Origin: Bacillota bacterium
Lineage (GTDB): Bacteria; Bacillota; Clostridia; Oscillospirales; Acutalibacteraceae
Assembly (NCBI GenBank): GCA_023412715.1
Contig: JAEZCC010000040.1
Location: 1 to 42,605, forward strand
Length of the DNA: 42,605 bases
Direction of reading: 5' to 3'
The notes under the pieces are model-generated. The model was not told the DNA's origin. It was given only the letters and a program-made list of their open reading frames with translations, and searched no databases. Every line of letters begins with the position of its first letter. The stretch's first letter is position 1. Below, piece after piece: positions 7,949-15,835 of this stretch. A program made the position numbers and the translations under genes.

Positions 7949-8646
7949 CCGACAGTTTTCCCGCTTTCCGGAATCGGCACATTATAGAACGACTGCGCCC
8001 AGCAGTTTTGAACGAATTTCGTCATGGGCCGGCCCGTATCGACATCGCAGTAAAACAGGTGGTTTTCCTCCAGATCCCGATTCCGGATGAGCGCATTGGT
8101 CCCTACGGTCGAGCATTGCCCGATCGTACAATTGCCGACCACGGTCGACTGCGGGGCCAGGGCAACGCCCTTTTTGAAAACGGGGTAGACCCCGTGCGCG
8201 GCCCCGACCGTGCATCCGTGGCAGCACACAAAAAAGTCGCTGTAGGCCGCCTTGCCTAAAACGGTTCCGCTCCCGTGCAGGATCAGGAAAATATCTGGCA
8301 TTTTGGCATCGTACATGCACATGACCCCGTTCAGCAGCTTATTGAGGCAGAAGATCTTAGAAGCAATGTCTTCGTCTTCGAACGCCTTCCAGACCGAGTT
8401 CGACAGGAACCACAAGAAAACCGTGTACTGATCCGCGTGCAGGTGCGAAAAAAAAGTAGTGTCCCCCCGGTTGTACGCCGTGAGCGCCACATGTTTAAAA
8501 CAGTATTCCGTCCGCTCCAAAGCTCGGTCGAAAGCACGCGAAAAAAGCTCATCGTTCCCGGGAGTCTTGTTGTCCGGAAAAAAATGATCCAACTGGCGCA
8601 AAACATACGACTGCAGTTCCCTCACCGGCAGAGATGTCTGAAACAT
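7945..8646 (-). CDS. Serine-acetyltransferase-like hexapeptide acyltransferase
   Basis: The 233-residue protein has a helical N-terminal half and a left-handed beta-helix of hexapeptide repeats from about residue 120, seen in IFLILHGSGTVLGKAAYSDF and GVALAPQSTVVGNCTIGQCS. A histidine-rich turn (CCHGCTVGAAHGVYP) matches the catalytic region of serine O-acetyltransferase relatives. Such enzymes in sugar clusters transfer acetyl from acetyl-CoA to a sugar hydroxyl or amino group. It starts four bases after the rfbG stop and overlaps the next gene by four bases, so it is in the middle of the CDP-sugar operon and may acetylate the CDP-deoxysugar or the glycan. Confidence 0.75.
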   Translation of the reverse strand: MFQTSLPVRELQSYVLRQLDHFFPDNKTPGNDELFSRAFDRALERTEYCFKHVALTAYNRGDTTFFSHLHADQYTVFLWFLSNSVWKAFEDEDIASKIFCLNKLLNGVMCMYDAKMPDIFLILHGSGTVLGKAAYSDFFVCCHGCTVGAAHGVYPVFKKGVALAPQSTVVGNCTIGQCSTVGTNALIRNRDLEENHLFYCDVDTGRPMTKFVQNCWAQSFYNVPIPESGKTVG

Positions 8647-8650
8647 CTTT

Positions 8651-9721
8651 CTACTCCTGTCTGCTGACCCGCTCCATATAAAAAGTCAACTGTTCCCTTG
8701 TTTTTTTCCTCATGTCCAACCCTTCCCGGCAGCCGGCATACCATTCCGCCGTAAGCGCCAGGGTCTGGTCCAGAGAAAGGGCTGGGCTCCAGCCGAGCTT
8801 CTGCTTTGCCTTGGAGCAATCGAGACTGAGCAGGGCGGCCTCGTGCGGCAGTTCCCCCTGCTTTCCACTCTGCACGCCGCACCCAAGCGCAGCGGATATT
8901 TTCTTCGCGATATGGGCGACGTCGGCGTGCTGGGCAGGACTTGGCCCAAAATTCCAGGCGCCCGTAAAGTGGGCCCCGTCTTCATAGAGCTTTTTGCATA
9001 GCAACAAATAGCCGTACAAAGGTTCCATGACGTGCTGCCACGGCCGGACGTAACCCGGGTGGCGCAGCTCCACGGACCGTCCCGCGAGCGCTGAGCGGAC
9101 AATATCCGGAATCAGACGGTGTTCCGCCCAGTCCCCACCGCCGATTACATTGCCAGCGCGGGCGGTTGCCACGTTGCAGCGGCCATCCCGGAAAAAACTT
9201 TTAACATAGCAGGCGGTGACCATCTCCGCACACGCCTTGCTGCAGGAATAGGGGTCGTCGCCCCCCAACTCGTCGCCTTCCCGATAGGGCCAGATCCACT
9301 CTTTGTTTTTATAGCACTTGTCTGTCGTGATCACGAGGACACAGCGGACGCAGTCAGATTTTCTGATGCAGTTCAGCACATTCGCTGTCCCCATGATGTT
9401 CGTCTGAAAAGTCTCCAGCGGAGCATCGTAGGAATTCAGAACAATCGGCTGCGCAGCCAGATGAATCACAATCTCGGGCCGAAATTTTTCGAGGACCGTC
9501 TGAAAATCCTGTTCACTCGCAACGTCCCCACGAAAGTCTTCCGCTAAGAATCCCGATATGTTTAAACTTTCGAACATAGAAACTGAAGTCGGGACCCCTA
9601 TCGAATATCCGGCTACTTCAGCCCCAAGCATGTTCAGCCACATGCAAAGCCAACTGCCCTTGAAACCGGTATGCCCCGTTATTAGGATTCTCTTATCGCG
9701 GTAAAAATCAAAAAAAGCCAT
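8651..9721 (-). CDS. rfbG: CDP-glucose 4,6-dehydratase
   Basis: The 356-residue extended SDR begins MAFFDFYRDKRILITGHTGF, with the TGxxGxxG dinucleotide site, and has the catalytic YSCSK motif (PYSCSKACAEM) and the WIWPYREGDELGG loop typical of CDP-glucose dehydratases. It converts CDP-glucose to CDP-4-keto-6-deoxyglucose. The start at 9721 is chosen because the family N-terminus begins there, a GGGAAG site precedes it, and it sits two bases after the rfbF stop. ATGs further upstream lie inside rfbF. The pairing with rfbF directly upstream makes the assignment firm. Confidence 0.93.
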   Translation of the reverse strand: MAFFDFYRDKRILITGHTGFKGSWLCMWLNMLGAEVAGYSIGVPTSVSMFESLNISGFLAEDFRGDVASEQDFQTVLEKFRPEIVIHLAAQPIVLNSYDAPLETFQTNIMGTANVLNCIRKSDCVRCVLVITTDKCYKNKEWIWPYREGDELGGDDPYSCSKACAEMVTACYVKSFFRDGRCNVATARAGNVIGGGDWAEHRLIPDIVRSALAGRSVELRHPGYVRPWQHVMEPLYGYLLLCKKLYEDGAHFTGAWNFGPSPAQHADVAHIAKKISAALGCGVQSGKQGELPHEAALLSLDCSKAKQKLGWSPALSLDQTLALTAEWYAGCREGLDMRKKTREQLTFYMERVSRQE

Positions 9722-9723
9722 AA

Positions 9724-10506
9724 TTAGTCTTCCCATACTTTCCAAGGGGCCGCATTGCTTTCCCATAGCGCATTAAGCTGTATCTTCTCTCTCAGGGTAT
9801 CCATCGGCTGCCAGAATCCGTCATGCTTATATGCATTCAACTGGCCGTCTTCCGCCAGCTTCCGCAAAGGCTCCTGTTCCAAAATCGTCTGGTCGCCGTC
9901 TTGAAGATAGCCGAAGACCTGCGGCTGCAAAACCATATAGCCGCCATTGATCCAGCCTTCTTCTCCTCTGACCTTTTCCGTGAAACCCGTGACGTCGCTC
10001 CCGTCCAGCCTCAGCCTTCCGAACCGCCCTTCCGGCTGTACGGCCGTAACCGTTACATATTTCCCGCTGTCCTTATGGCTGCGGACAAGCTGATGAATAT
10101 TGATATCCGCCACGCCGTCGCCATAAGTCAGCATAAAGGGATTGTCCCCAACATAAGGCTGAATTCTTTTCACACGCCCGCCCGTCATCGTGTTCAACCC
10201 GGTTTCAACCAATGTGACCCTCCAGGGCTCCGCTTTCGTATGATGGATTTCCACGGAATCTCCCGATGTAAAATCATAAGTGATGGAATCCGACATGTGG
10301 CGGTAATAGTTTGCAAAGTACTCTTTGATCACATAGCCCTTGTAGCCTAGGCAAATGATAAAATCATGATAGCCATAATGTGAATATGTTTTCATAATGT
10401 GCCACAAAATCGGCGCATCACCGATCTCCACCATCGGTTTCGGCCTGATAGAAGACTCTTCGCTGATTCTGGAGCCCCTTCCGCCTGCCAATATGACTAC
10501 TTTCAC
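9724..10506 (-). CDS. rfbF: Glucose-1-phosphate cytidylyltransferase
   Basis: The 260-residue nucleotidyltransferase has the signature LAGGRGSRISEE followed by RPKPMVEIG, and then GDAPILWHIMKTYSHYG, which is diagnostic of the CTP-dependent RfbF branch. It makes CDP-glucose from glucose-1-phosphate and CTP, feeding RfbG. The start is GTG, with AAAGG about 11 nt upstream. It is the first gene of the CDP-sugar operon, preceded by a leader of nearly 470 nt that contains a strong terminator-like hairpin. Confidence 0.94.
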   Translation of the reverse strand: MKVVILAGGRGSRISEESSIRPKPMVEIGDAPILWHIMKTYSHYGYHDFIICLGYKGYVIKEYFANYYRHMSDSITYDFTSGDSVEIHHTKAEPWRVTLVETGLNTMTGGRVKRIQPYVGDNPFMLTYGDGVADINIHQLVRSHKDSGKYVTVTAVQPEGRFGRLRLDGSDVTGFTEKVRGEEGWINGGYMVLQPQVFGYLQDGDQTILEQEPLRKLAEDGQLNAYKHDGFWQPMDTLREKIQLNALWESNAAPWKVWED

Positions 10507-10670
10507 GTTTATCAGAGCCTTTCCGTCCTATTTCCGCATTGAAACAAGGAACGTCCGTTCCATTGACATCCCAAGCTATTTTATGTATCGGCTGAAAAAC
10601 ATGTTTATTTAGGCTGCGTTTGAGAAAGCACGAGGCCATGTATATCGCCTCGCGAAAAAACAGACATTAA

Positions 10671-10718
10671 AAGAAAAAGCCCCAGGTCGTAGGATAGCGC
10701 TACAATTGGAGGCTTCTC
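10671..10718 (-). terminator. Strong intrinsic terminator or attenuator in the rfbF leader
   Basis: On the minus strand, AGAAGCC(T)CCA pairs with TGGGGCTTTTT around an inner stem TTGTAG/CTACGA with a 7-base loop, and a T-rich tail CTTTTTCTTTT follows. The hairpin lies about 260 nt after the predicted transcription start and 165 nt before rfbF. It could therefore attenuate the operon, or end a separate small RNA of about 300 nt. Confidence 0.7.
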
Positions 10719-10983
10719 CATATCGGAAAAAAGGGAATGACAGGGTATGATGAAAACGCAAGGGAACTAATCACCGCAGCCTCTGCTGTTGAAGGGTTGC
10801 CGCCTGCGATCCGCGAAAACAGGCGCCCGTGCGCCGGGGGTGGATTTTCCAAATCGTATATTTTATAGTTGAAGCAACTGAATGGAATGAAAATTCCAGG
10901 GCTTTCCGGCAAAAACCGGCCGGAACCGACGGGGAAGCGTCCGTAAAAGCCTCCTTTCCATTTTCATGCATGATTTCATGAAA

Positions 10984-11012
10984 ATTATAACATCAATCGG
11001 GGCCACAAACAA
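10984..11012 (-). promoter_or_regulatory. Promoter upstream of the rfbF leader
   Basis: On the minus strand TTGTTT (11012-11007) and a perfect TATAAT (10989-10984) are 17 nt apart. The surrounding sequence, including cgattgatgttataattttc, is repeated at the promoter of the large polysaccharide cluster (30263-30291). This supports function and shared control. Confidence 0.75.
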
Positions 11013-11107
11013 GGACAGGCCGCCTTTTTCCCTCCGGAATCTGTCCCGTACGCCGGCCGGGAGCAGAGGTGCTTTTTTATGAAATTCAGAAGCGGCCGAT
11101 TCGCCGA

Positions 11108-12403
11108 TCAGTCCTGAACCAGATCCAGCATCCAGTTGATCCAGCCGCTTATCGTGGAGGCCCGCCTCTCGAAAGTGCTTTCGCTTTCGACATGGTATAA
11201 GTCCGCCTGCTTCATGAGCCTTACGATCTCGCCCTTTTCCGGCATGACGCCTTTTTCAGCGCACAGCCGAAAGGTCTCGTAAAACGCCTTGTGCTGTAAA
11301 ATGCAGCTGCAAAGGGCCAACTGCCGCTGCCTGTAAGGCATCGACAGAATCCGTCCGGCTTTGTCGCTCAATGTGTACACGGGCTTATGGCCGGATTCGT
11401 AACTTTTCTCAATCAGCCCCAGGTAACGGCCCGCGTCCGTATAGTAGTTGGTCTGGCGGATGTCGAAGGCATACTCCTCCGTCACCTGTTCCCGGCTTAA
11501 CCCCTGCGTAAGCAGAAGCTCGCACAGATTAACGACGCGCCCGAAGCTGTCGGCCTGCGGGAAGGATATTTTCGGTTCACGCTCCAGGCGCGAGCTCTTC
11601 ATGACGTCCAAAAGGTCGGACATCCCGATTTGCGTATCCTCAATCGAGTAATTCTTCCGCTTCACGAGGACAAGCGAATTGTACCGTTTGGGATCCTCAA
11701 ACTCATATTCGTACAGGGTAAAGATGCCGTTGGAATACACCAGGAAGATCGGCCTGACTTTTTTGCCCACTCTCGCGCGCCAGACCCGGTACGGATAATA
11801 AAGCTGCCGGATCAGGAAATCCTCGGAGATGTCGCGTTTTGCTTCCAGCAGCGACAGGCTTTCGATTCCCTCAAACGCCGCGTCGATCTCAATCTGGGAA
11901 TTGTTGACCTCTATATGAGATCTTGCCCGGGACTCGGAACGATCGATATCAAAGGAAAAGCGGCCGGAACCCATTCGCCCGGCCACCGTTGAAAAAAGCG
12001 CGTCTTCCCCCAGAAAATCCGCCAGGATTCCGGAGGCAAACGCGCAGTTGATTGCGATTGTCTCGCTTGGTATTTCATTCGGATTCAGGCTCTGAAGATA
12101 AGGCGGCAGGTTTGCCCTGGTTACGGAGTCGTCTCCCGATTCAAACGGCTGGTACGCCTTGAAATGCGAGATCACGTAATCGCCTCTGGAAATGGGCAGG
12201 ATGGCAAGCCTGTTCTCTGAGAAGATCCGGGGAAGATTGATATCATGATCGAATTTTGCCATGAGGCGGGGCTCTCTGTACTCTTTGATTTTGGCGGCGG
12301 AAATCACGAACTGGTTGTGCAGATCAATCTGGTTGAGGATGTCGTACCGGTCAAAAAGCAGCTCCCATGCGATATCGTTCTGGCTCTTCGGCTTGTCACT
12401 CAT
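11108..12403 (-). CDS. Type II restriction endonuclease (PD-(D/E)XK fold)
   Basis: The 431-residue protein is directly coupled to an adenine methyltransferase (8-nt overlap), the standard arrangement of a type II restriction-modification pair. A PD-(D/E)XK nuclease core is visible: IEIDAAFEG with D174, then SLLEAKRDI with E187-A-K189, followed by a QLYYPYRVW helix. The C-terminal half looks like a winged-helix or target-recognition region. It should cleave DNA at a site protected by the partner. The site may be GATC, as the partner is Dam/DpnM-like, but the nuclease is not close to any enzyme I recognise. The intact frame suggests it is active. Confidence 0.78.
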   Translation of the reverse strand: MSDKPKSQNDIAWELLFDRYDILNQIDLHNQFVISAAKIKEYREPRLMAKFDHDINLPRIFSENRLAILPISRGDYVISHFKAYQPFESGDDSVTRANLPPYLQSLNPNEIPSETIAINCAFASGILADFLGEDALFSTVAGRMGSGRFSFDIDRSESRARSHIEVNNSQIEIDAAFEGIESLSLLEAKRDISEDFLIRQLYYPYRVWRARVGKKVRPIFLVYSNGIFTLYEYEFEDPKRYNSLVLVKRKNYSIEDTQIGMSDLLDVMKSSRLEREPKISFPQADSFGRVVNLCELLLTQGLSREQVTEEYAFDIRQTNYYTDAGRYLGLIEKSYESGHKPVYTLSDKAGRILSMPYRQRQLALCSCILQHKAFYETFRLCAEKGVMPEKGEIVRLMKQADLYHVESESTFERRASTISGWINWMLDLVQD

Positions 12404-13244
12404 AATTTCTCACCACGACCTCGTCAATCTGTCCCCGCTTTGTCGCATCCGAATTGACGGCGCGTTTTGCCTGAACCGTCTTGATGCGGTATTGCCTGTA
12501 CTGGTCCCGGATAAAATCCGTGGCGGAATTCGAGAGCATGAATTTGATCCCTCTGCGATCCAGGTCGTCGCAGCATTCCCTCAAGCGGATCTGATCGTCG
12601 TGCGAGAACCCCCCTCTCGCATACCCTGTAAAATTCGACGTGTCCGAAACAGGGTCGTAGGGCGGATCCAAGTACACAAACGTCCCCCGCTGTACTTCGG
12701 CAAGCACCTGGGCGTAGTCGCGGCAGGAGAAGGTGATTTCCGCCTGCTGAAAATATCTGCTCACGGCTTTTATCGTCGGCGCGTTGACAATATTGGGGTT
12801 CTTATAGCTGCCGAACGGGGTGTTGAACTCCCCCGCGCTGTTCACGCGGAAAAGGCCGTTGTAGCATGTCTTGTTGAGGTAAATGATCCGCGCCGCTTTT
12901 TCCGTCTTCGTCAGGGAAGCGTATTTCTTCTTGTCGCGATCCCAGTCCCTGACGGCGTAAAAATGCTCCGCCTCGTTCGTATGCTGCGCAAGCAGCTGGA
13001 TCAGTGTCTCCGCGTCATCGCGGATCACCTCATACATCTGCATCAGTTCGCTGTTGATGTCGTTGATCCATGCCTTTCCGGGCTGCAATTTGAACAGCAG
13101 GGCCCCTCCCCCGACAAAAGGCTCGCAGTACGAAGCGATATGGCTGGGCAGAAGAGGAAGCAGGGCGTCCAGCAGCTGCCTTTTTCCGCCGACCCACTTT
13201 ACGACGGGCGCAACCATACGATTCTTCCGCATGAATGTCTGCAC
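12396..13244 (-). CDS. D12-class N6-adenine DNA methyltransferase
   Basis: The 282-residue protein has all the marks of the Dam/DpnM alpha group: VKWVGGKRQLL (residues 15-25), the SAM-binding EPFVGGGALLF (41-51), LNKTCYNGLFRVNSAGEFN (about 123-141) and the catalytic DPPY (193-196). It methylates adenine N6 in double-stranded DNA and protects the host from the adjacent nuclease. The GTG at 13244 is chosen because GGAGGGG lies nine bases upstream. An ATG four codons inside (13232) is possible but has a weaker site. GATC is a reasonable guess for the target from family resemblance alone. Confidence 0.9.
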   Translation of the reverse strand: MQTFMRKNRMVAPVVKWVGGKRQLLDALLPLLPSHIASYCEPFVGGGALLFKLQPGKAWINDINSELMQMYEVIRDDAETLIQLLAQHTNEAEHFYAVRDWDRDKKKYASLTKTEKAARIIYLNKTCYNGLFRVNSAGEFNTPFGSYKNPNIVNAPTIKAVSRYFQQAEITFSCRDYAQVLAEVQRGTFVYLDPPYDPVSDTSNFTGYARGGFSHDDQIRLRECCDDLDRRGIKFMLSNSATDFIRDQYRQYRIKTVQAKRAVNSDATKRGQIDEVVVRNYE

Positions 13245-13597
13245 CCCTTTTCCCCTCCGTATTTATTTTATTTTATCATGGCTCCAATCCGGTTGCAATA
13301 GACCGGCCGGAGGATTTCACGGGATCCCTTTCCGCCGCGTCCGTTTTGCGGCTGCTTCTGTCGTTCTGCCGACGGCAGGAAATCTTTTCTCATCGAGGTC
13401 CGTTTTTTGCGGGCCTATGCAAACCGGTCGGCTCTCTGTTTTTTCGGCCTTCCCGGATGCAGAGGATCCTTTTTCTTACCCGGCAGAAACATTTCGGCAT
13501 TTCCCCTTTAAATTTAATCATTGAAAATTTCCCTGCCAAAGGAACGGAATCCATTTCACCGCGGGATAAATGAAATTTGGATTATGGAGGGAAACAT
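13245..13597. other. Divergent intergenic region between methyltransferase and fibre gene
   Basis: These 353 bases carry the methyltransferase promoter at the left end. On the right, a GGAGGG ribosome site lies just before the plus-strand phage-like gene. An AT-rich stretch at about 13510-13530 could hold a plus-strand promoter, but no well-spaced -35/-10 pair is found there. No gene or RNA structure is evident. Confidence 0.5.
13270..13298 (-). promoter_or_regulatory. Promoter of the restriction-modification operon
   Basis: On the minus strand TTGCAA (13298-13293) and TAAAAT (13275-13270) are 17 nt apart, about 25 bp before the methyltransferase start. The position and spacing fit a sigma-A promoter. 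Confidence 0.6.
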
Positions 13598-15271
13598 ATG
13601 GAAACAGTAGCCAAAATATATCTTTATAAAGACGACCCGAAAAGGGATTGGGCCTGCGGCGGACAGGCGGCGGAAAGCGGGGGCTTCGTCTGCCTGGTTC
13701 AGGGCGAAGGCGGGGCGGAGCAGCTGGAATTCCATCTGATGCTGGATCTTCAGACGCCGCTGGACTTAACGGGGAAAACGGTGACCTTCTATCTGACGAA
13801 ACCGGACGGCCAGCAGATCTACCTTCCCGCCGTCATTCCGGACGGGGGCGCCGCTCCCGGCGCCGCACTCGCGGCGCTGACGGTCCAGTGCACCGCGGCA
13901 AGCGGAATTGCGAAGCACGGGGAAGTGCGCGTGACCGGAAGCGACGGAGGGGTCATCAAGTTTCCGGCCCCGGATTTTTACATCTTCGCTTCCGAAACGG
14001 AATCGGCAGTAGAGAGCCGGCCGGAATTCCATGCCCTCGACGCGGCGCTTGCCAAAACCGAATCAACCCTGTCGGAATCGCAGACCGCTCTGGCCTCGGC
14101 GCAGGACGTTCTGAACAGCGACCGCCAGGCCGTGACCGACGCCTCGTCCGCCGCGTCGGATGCCGCACAGAAGGCTCAGGCCGCGGGGGCCGCCGCAGCG
14201 TCCGCGGCAGATGCGGCATCCACGGCAAACGCCGCCGCCCAGAATGCTTCCTCGGCCGCGCAGGCGGCGAACTCGGCAGCTTCAGCCTGCAATTCCGCCG
14301 CATCCGATCTCTCTTCCGCCGTGGCAGCGCAAATCAGCGCACAAAAGGATATTGCGGGCGGCATCGCGTCTTATGACGCATTCCAAAGCCACAAAACAAA
14401 TCTGAACAATCCTCACAGGGTGACGGCGCTGCAGATCGGCGTGTGCAGGCCGAACCTGCTGACGGACGGGAACATCCGGGTGTGGCAGGAATCGGAAAGC
14501 TTCACCGGCCTGACCGGAAACCGGTATACCGCCACCATGTGGCAGACCTGGCAGACGACCGGGGCCTCCTACAGCGTTCAGAAAGCCGGCGCCTGCGGAG
14601 GGATCCTTGTAAAAAATGATTCTGCCGACGCTATTAGCGTCAGCCTCGTCGCGCTTGTGGAGAAGGGTACCGTCAAGCCCGGCTCCGTCTACACCGTTTC
14701 CGCGAAGGGAACCCGAAACGGTTCGGTCTTTACGGTTTTTCTTGCGGATTATGGGGACGGCCCGTTCGCGTATAAGATCCTGACGGAAGCCGATCCCTCG
14801 TTTTCCTTTACAACTCCTTCCGCGCTGGACAGCCATTTCTTTGTCAGTATCGGGATCAGCGGTCTCGCGGCGGGATCTTCCGCGGAAATCGACTCGATCA
14901 AGCTGGAGGAGGGCGGAAACTTCACCGGGTTTTACACGGAGCAGTACGCCGACGTTTTCGCGCGGACGCTGCGGTACTATCAGCGCGGGTTCGACGGCCG
15001 TGCCCTGACGCTGGCCAGCCCATGTACCGGCACCGCTTCCATGTTCATCCCTTTGTTCCAGCCCATGAGGGCCGCCCCCGCCGTTTCCGTAATATCCGGG
15101 TCAAATTTAACCGAATGTATCGGTGCGAACTGGGATGCTAATGTCACGCCTACCAATTTGCGGTGTCTGAGTAGTAAAAGCGGCGGTTTTCTGCTTGTTT
15201 TTGACAACGCGACTTTGAACAAGCAGTATTTCATGCAGACGGATGTGATTCAGGCCGACGCGAGGATGTAA
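13598..15271 (+). CDS. Orphan phage baseplate/tail-fibre protein (BppU-like N-terminus)
   Basis: The 557-residue protein is built like a phage fibre. Residues 1-140 form a beta-rich BppU-like head that attaches to the baseplate (LDLTGKTVTFYLTKPDGQQI). Residues 150-270 are an Ala/Ser-rich heptad region likely to form a trimeric coiled coil. The motif HKTNLNNPHRVTALQIG, common in tail fibres, follows, and a beta-sandwich C-terminus includes FARTLRYYQRGFDG. The start at 13598 is set by GGAGGG seven bases before the ATG; in-frame TTG codons upstream lack a site. No other phage gene lies within 15 kb, and it is the only plus-strand gene of the surface-glycan region, so it is an orphan or remnant. 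It ends three bases before the convergent HAD gene. Confidence 0.82.
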   Translation: METVAKIYLYKDDPKRDWACGGQAAESGGFVCLVQGEGGAEQLEFHLMLDLQTPLDLTGKTVTFYLTKPDGQQIYLPAVIPDGGAAPGAALAALTVQCTAASGIAKHGEVRVTGSDGGVIKFPAPDFYIFASETESAVESRPEFHALDAALAKTESTLSESQTALASAQDVLNSDRQAVTDASSAASDAAQKAQAAGAAAASAADAASTANAAAQNASSAAQAANSAASACNSAASDLSSAVAAQISAQKDIAGGIASYDAFQSHKTNLNNPHRVTALQIGVCRPNLLTDGNIRVWQESESFTGLTGNRYTATMWQTWQTTGASYSVQKAGACGGILVKNDSADAISVSLVALVEKGTVKPGSVYTVSAKGTRNGSVFTVFLADYGDGPFAYKILTEADPSFSFTTPSALDSHFFVSIGISGLAAGSSAEIDSIKLEEGGNFTGFYTEQYADVFARTLRYYQRGFDGRALTLASPCTGTASMFIPLFQPMRAAPAVSVISGSNLTECIGANWDANVTPTNLRCLSSKSGGFLLVFDNATLNKQYFMQTDVIQADARM

Positions 15272-15274
15272 CCA

Positions 15275-15835
15275 TTAACCGAATTTTTCAAATTTGTCGC
15301 TTTTTACTAGATATGAGTGCTCCGCAAAACGAGCCAATGGCGCATCGCTTTGTGAATCCGAGTAGAAATTGTTAACTTCTATATTCGGATATTCCCGATT
15401 TAATCTATATAGTTTTTCTTTTCCATAACAATTCTCTCCTTTAAATTTCCCGGTTTTCTCATCGATAAGCGACGCAATCAACCTGATATTTAGTTCGTTA
15501 CAGATTGGCTTTAAAAGGAACTCCGGAGACGCGGATATGACAATATCCGTGTCTTTTTTTTGTTCCAGATACCACGGCTGAATTTTTCTCCGGTTTATTC
15601 CCCAGAATTCGGAAGCCATGCGTTCCGTATCTTCTATTCCAGCCAAAAAGGAGAAAAAACGCGCTTTTGCCGCCGTCTTATCCAACCTGCGGGCCGAACA
15701 TCGAATCGCTGCGGAAGCCTGCCCAGGCAAAAAGCGCAGAATATCCGGCTGCTTTTTCACACAAAACAGATAAAAGTCCACGGAACTGTCCCCAGCGTAA
15801 ACGGTATGGTCAAAATCGTAGACATTTACTTTCAT
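15275..15835 (-). CDS. HAD-superfamily (HAD-IB) phosphatase, likely for polyprenyl-phosphate phosphoribose
   Basis: The 186-residue protein has the HAD motifs: D7-F-D9-H-T (motif I), VISASPEFLL (motif II serine), a lysine near GKEKLYRLNREYP (motif III) and FYSDSQSDAPL (motif IV). It overlaps by four bases the gene of a UbiA-family phosphoribosyltransferase. In mycobacteria the equivalent step after that enzyme is removal of the 5-phosphate from decaprenylphosphoryl phosphoribose, so this is the natural candidate phosphatase. The pairing is strong contextual evidence, but substrate is inferred. The start at 15835 is where the fold begins and gives ATGA coupling. Confidence 0.83.
   Translation of the reverse strand: MKVNVYDFDHTVYAGDSSVDFYLFCVKKQPDILRFLPGQASAAIRCSARRLDKTAAKARFFSFLAGIEDTERMASEFWGINRRKIQPWYLEQKKDTDIVISASPEFLLKPICNELNIRLIASLIDEKTGKFKGENCYGKEKLYRLNREYPNIEVNNFYSDSQSDAPLARFAEHSYLVKSDKFEKFG

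Larger units (their letters stand above)
10507..11107 (-). other. Non-coding leader region between rfbF and the restriction gene
   Basis: No convincing gene is seen in these 601 bases. Read on the minus strand the region holds a good promoter (near 10984-11012), a GGAAAGGAGG ribosome-site-like sequence at about 10950 with no ATG behind it, a strong terminator-like hairpin (10671-10718), and a second hairpin built on cgaggc/gcctcg at about 10631-10652. It then runs into the rfbF start. The short open frames within it have no family resemblance and no usable start sites. Confidence 0.6.

Noticed and set aside
10771..10971. Small minus-strand ORF of 66 codons in the rfbF leader
   Set aside because: There is no start codon placed after the GGAAAGGAGG site, no protein family resemblance, and the region looks like an RNA leader.
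10671..10977. Possible cyclic-di-GMP or other known riboswitch
   Set aside because: The conserved core sequences of classes I could recall are not visible; only a terminator-like hairpin is supported.
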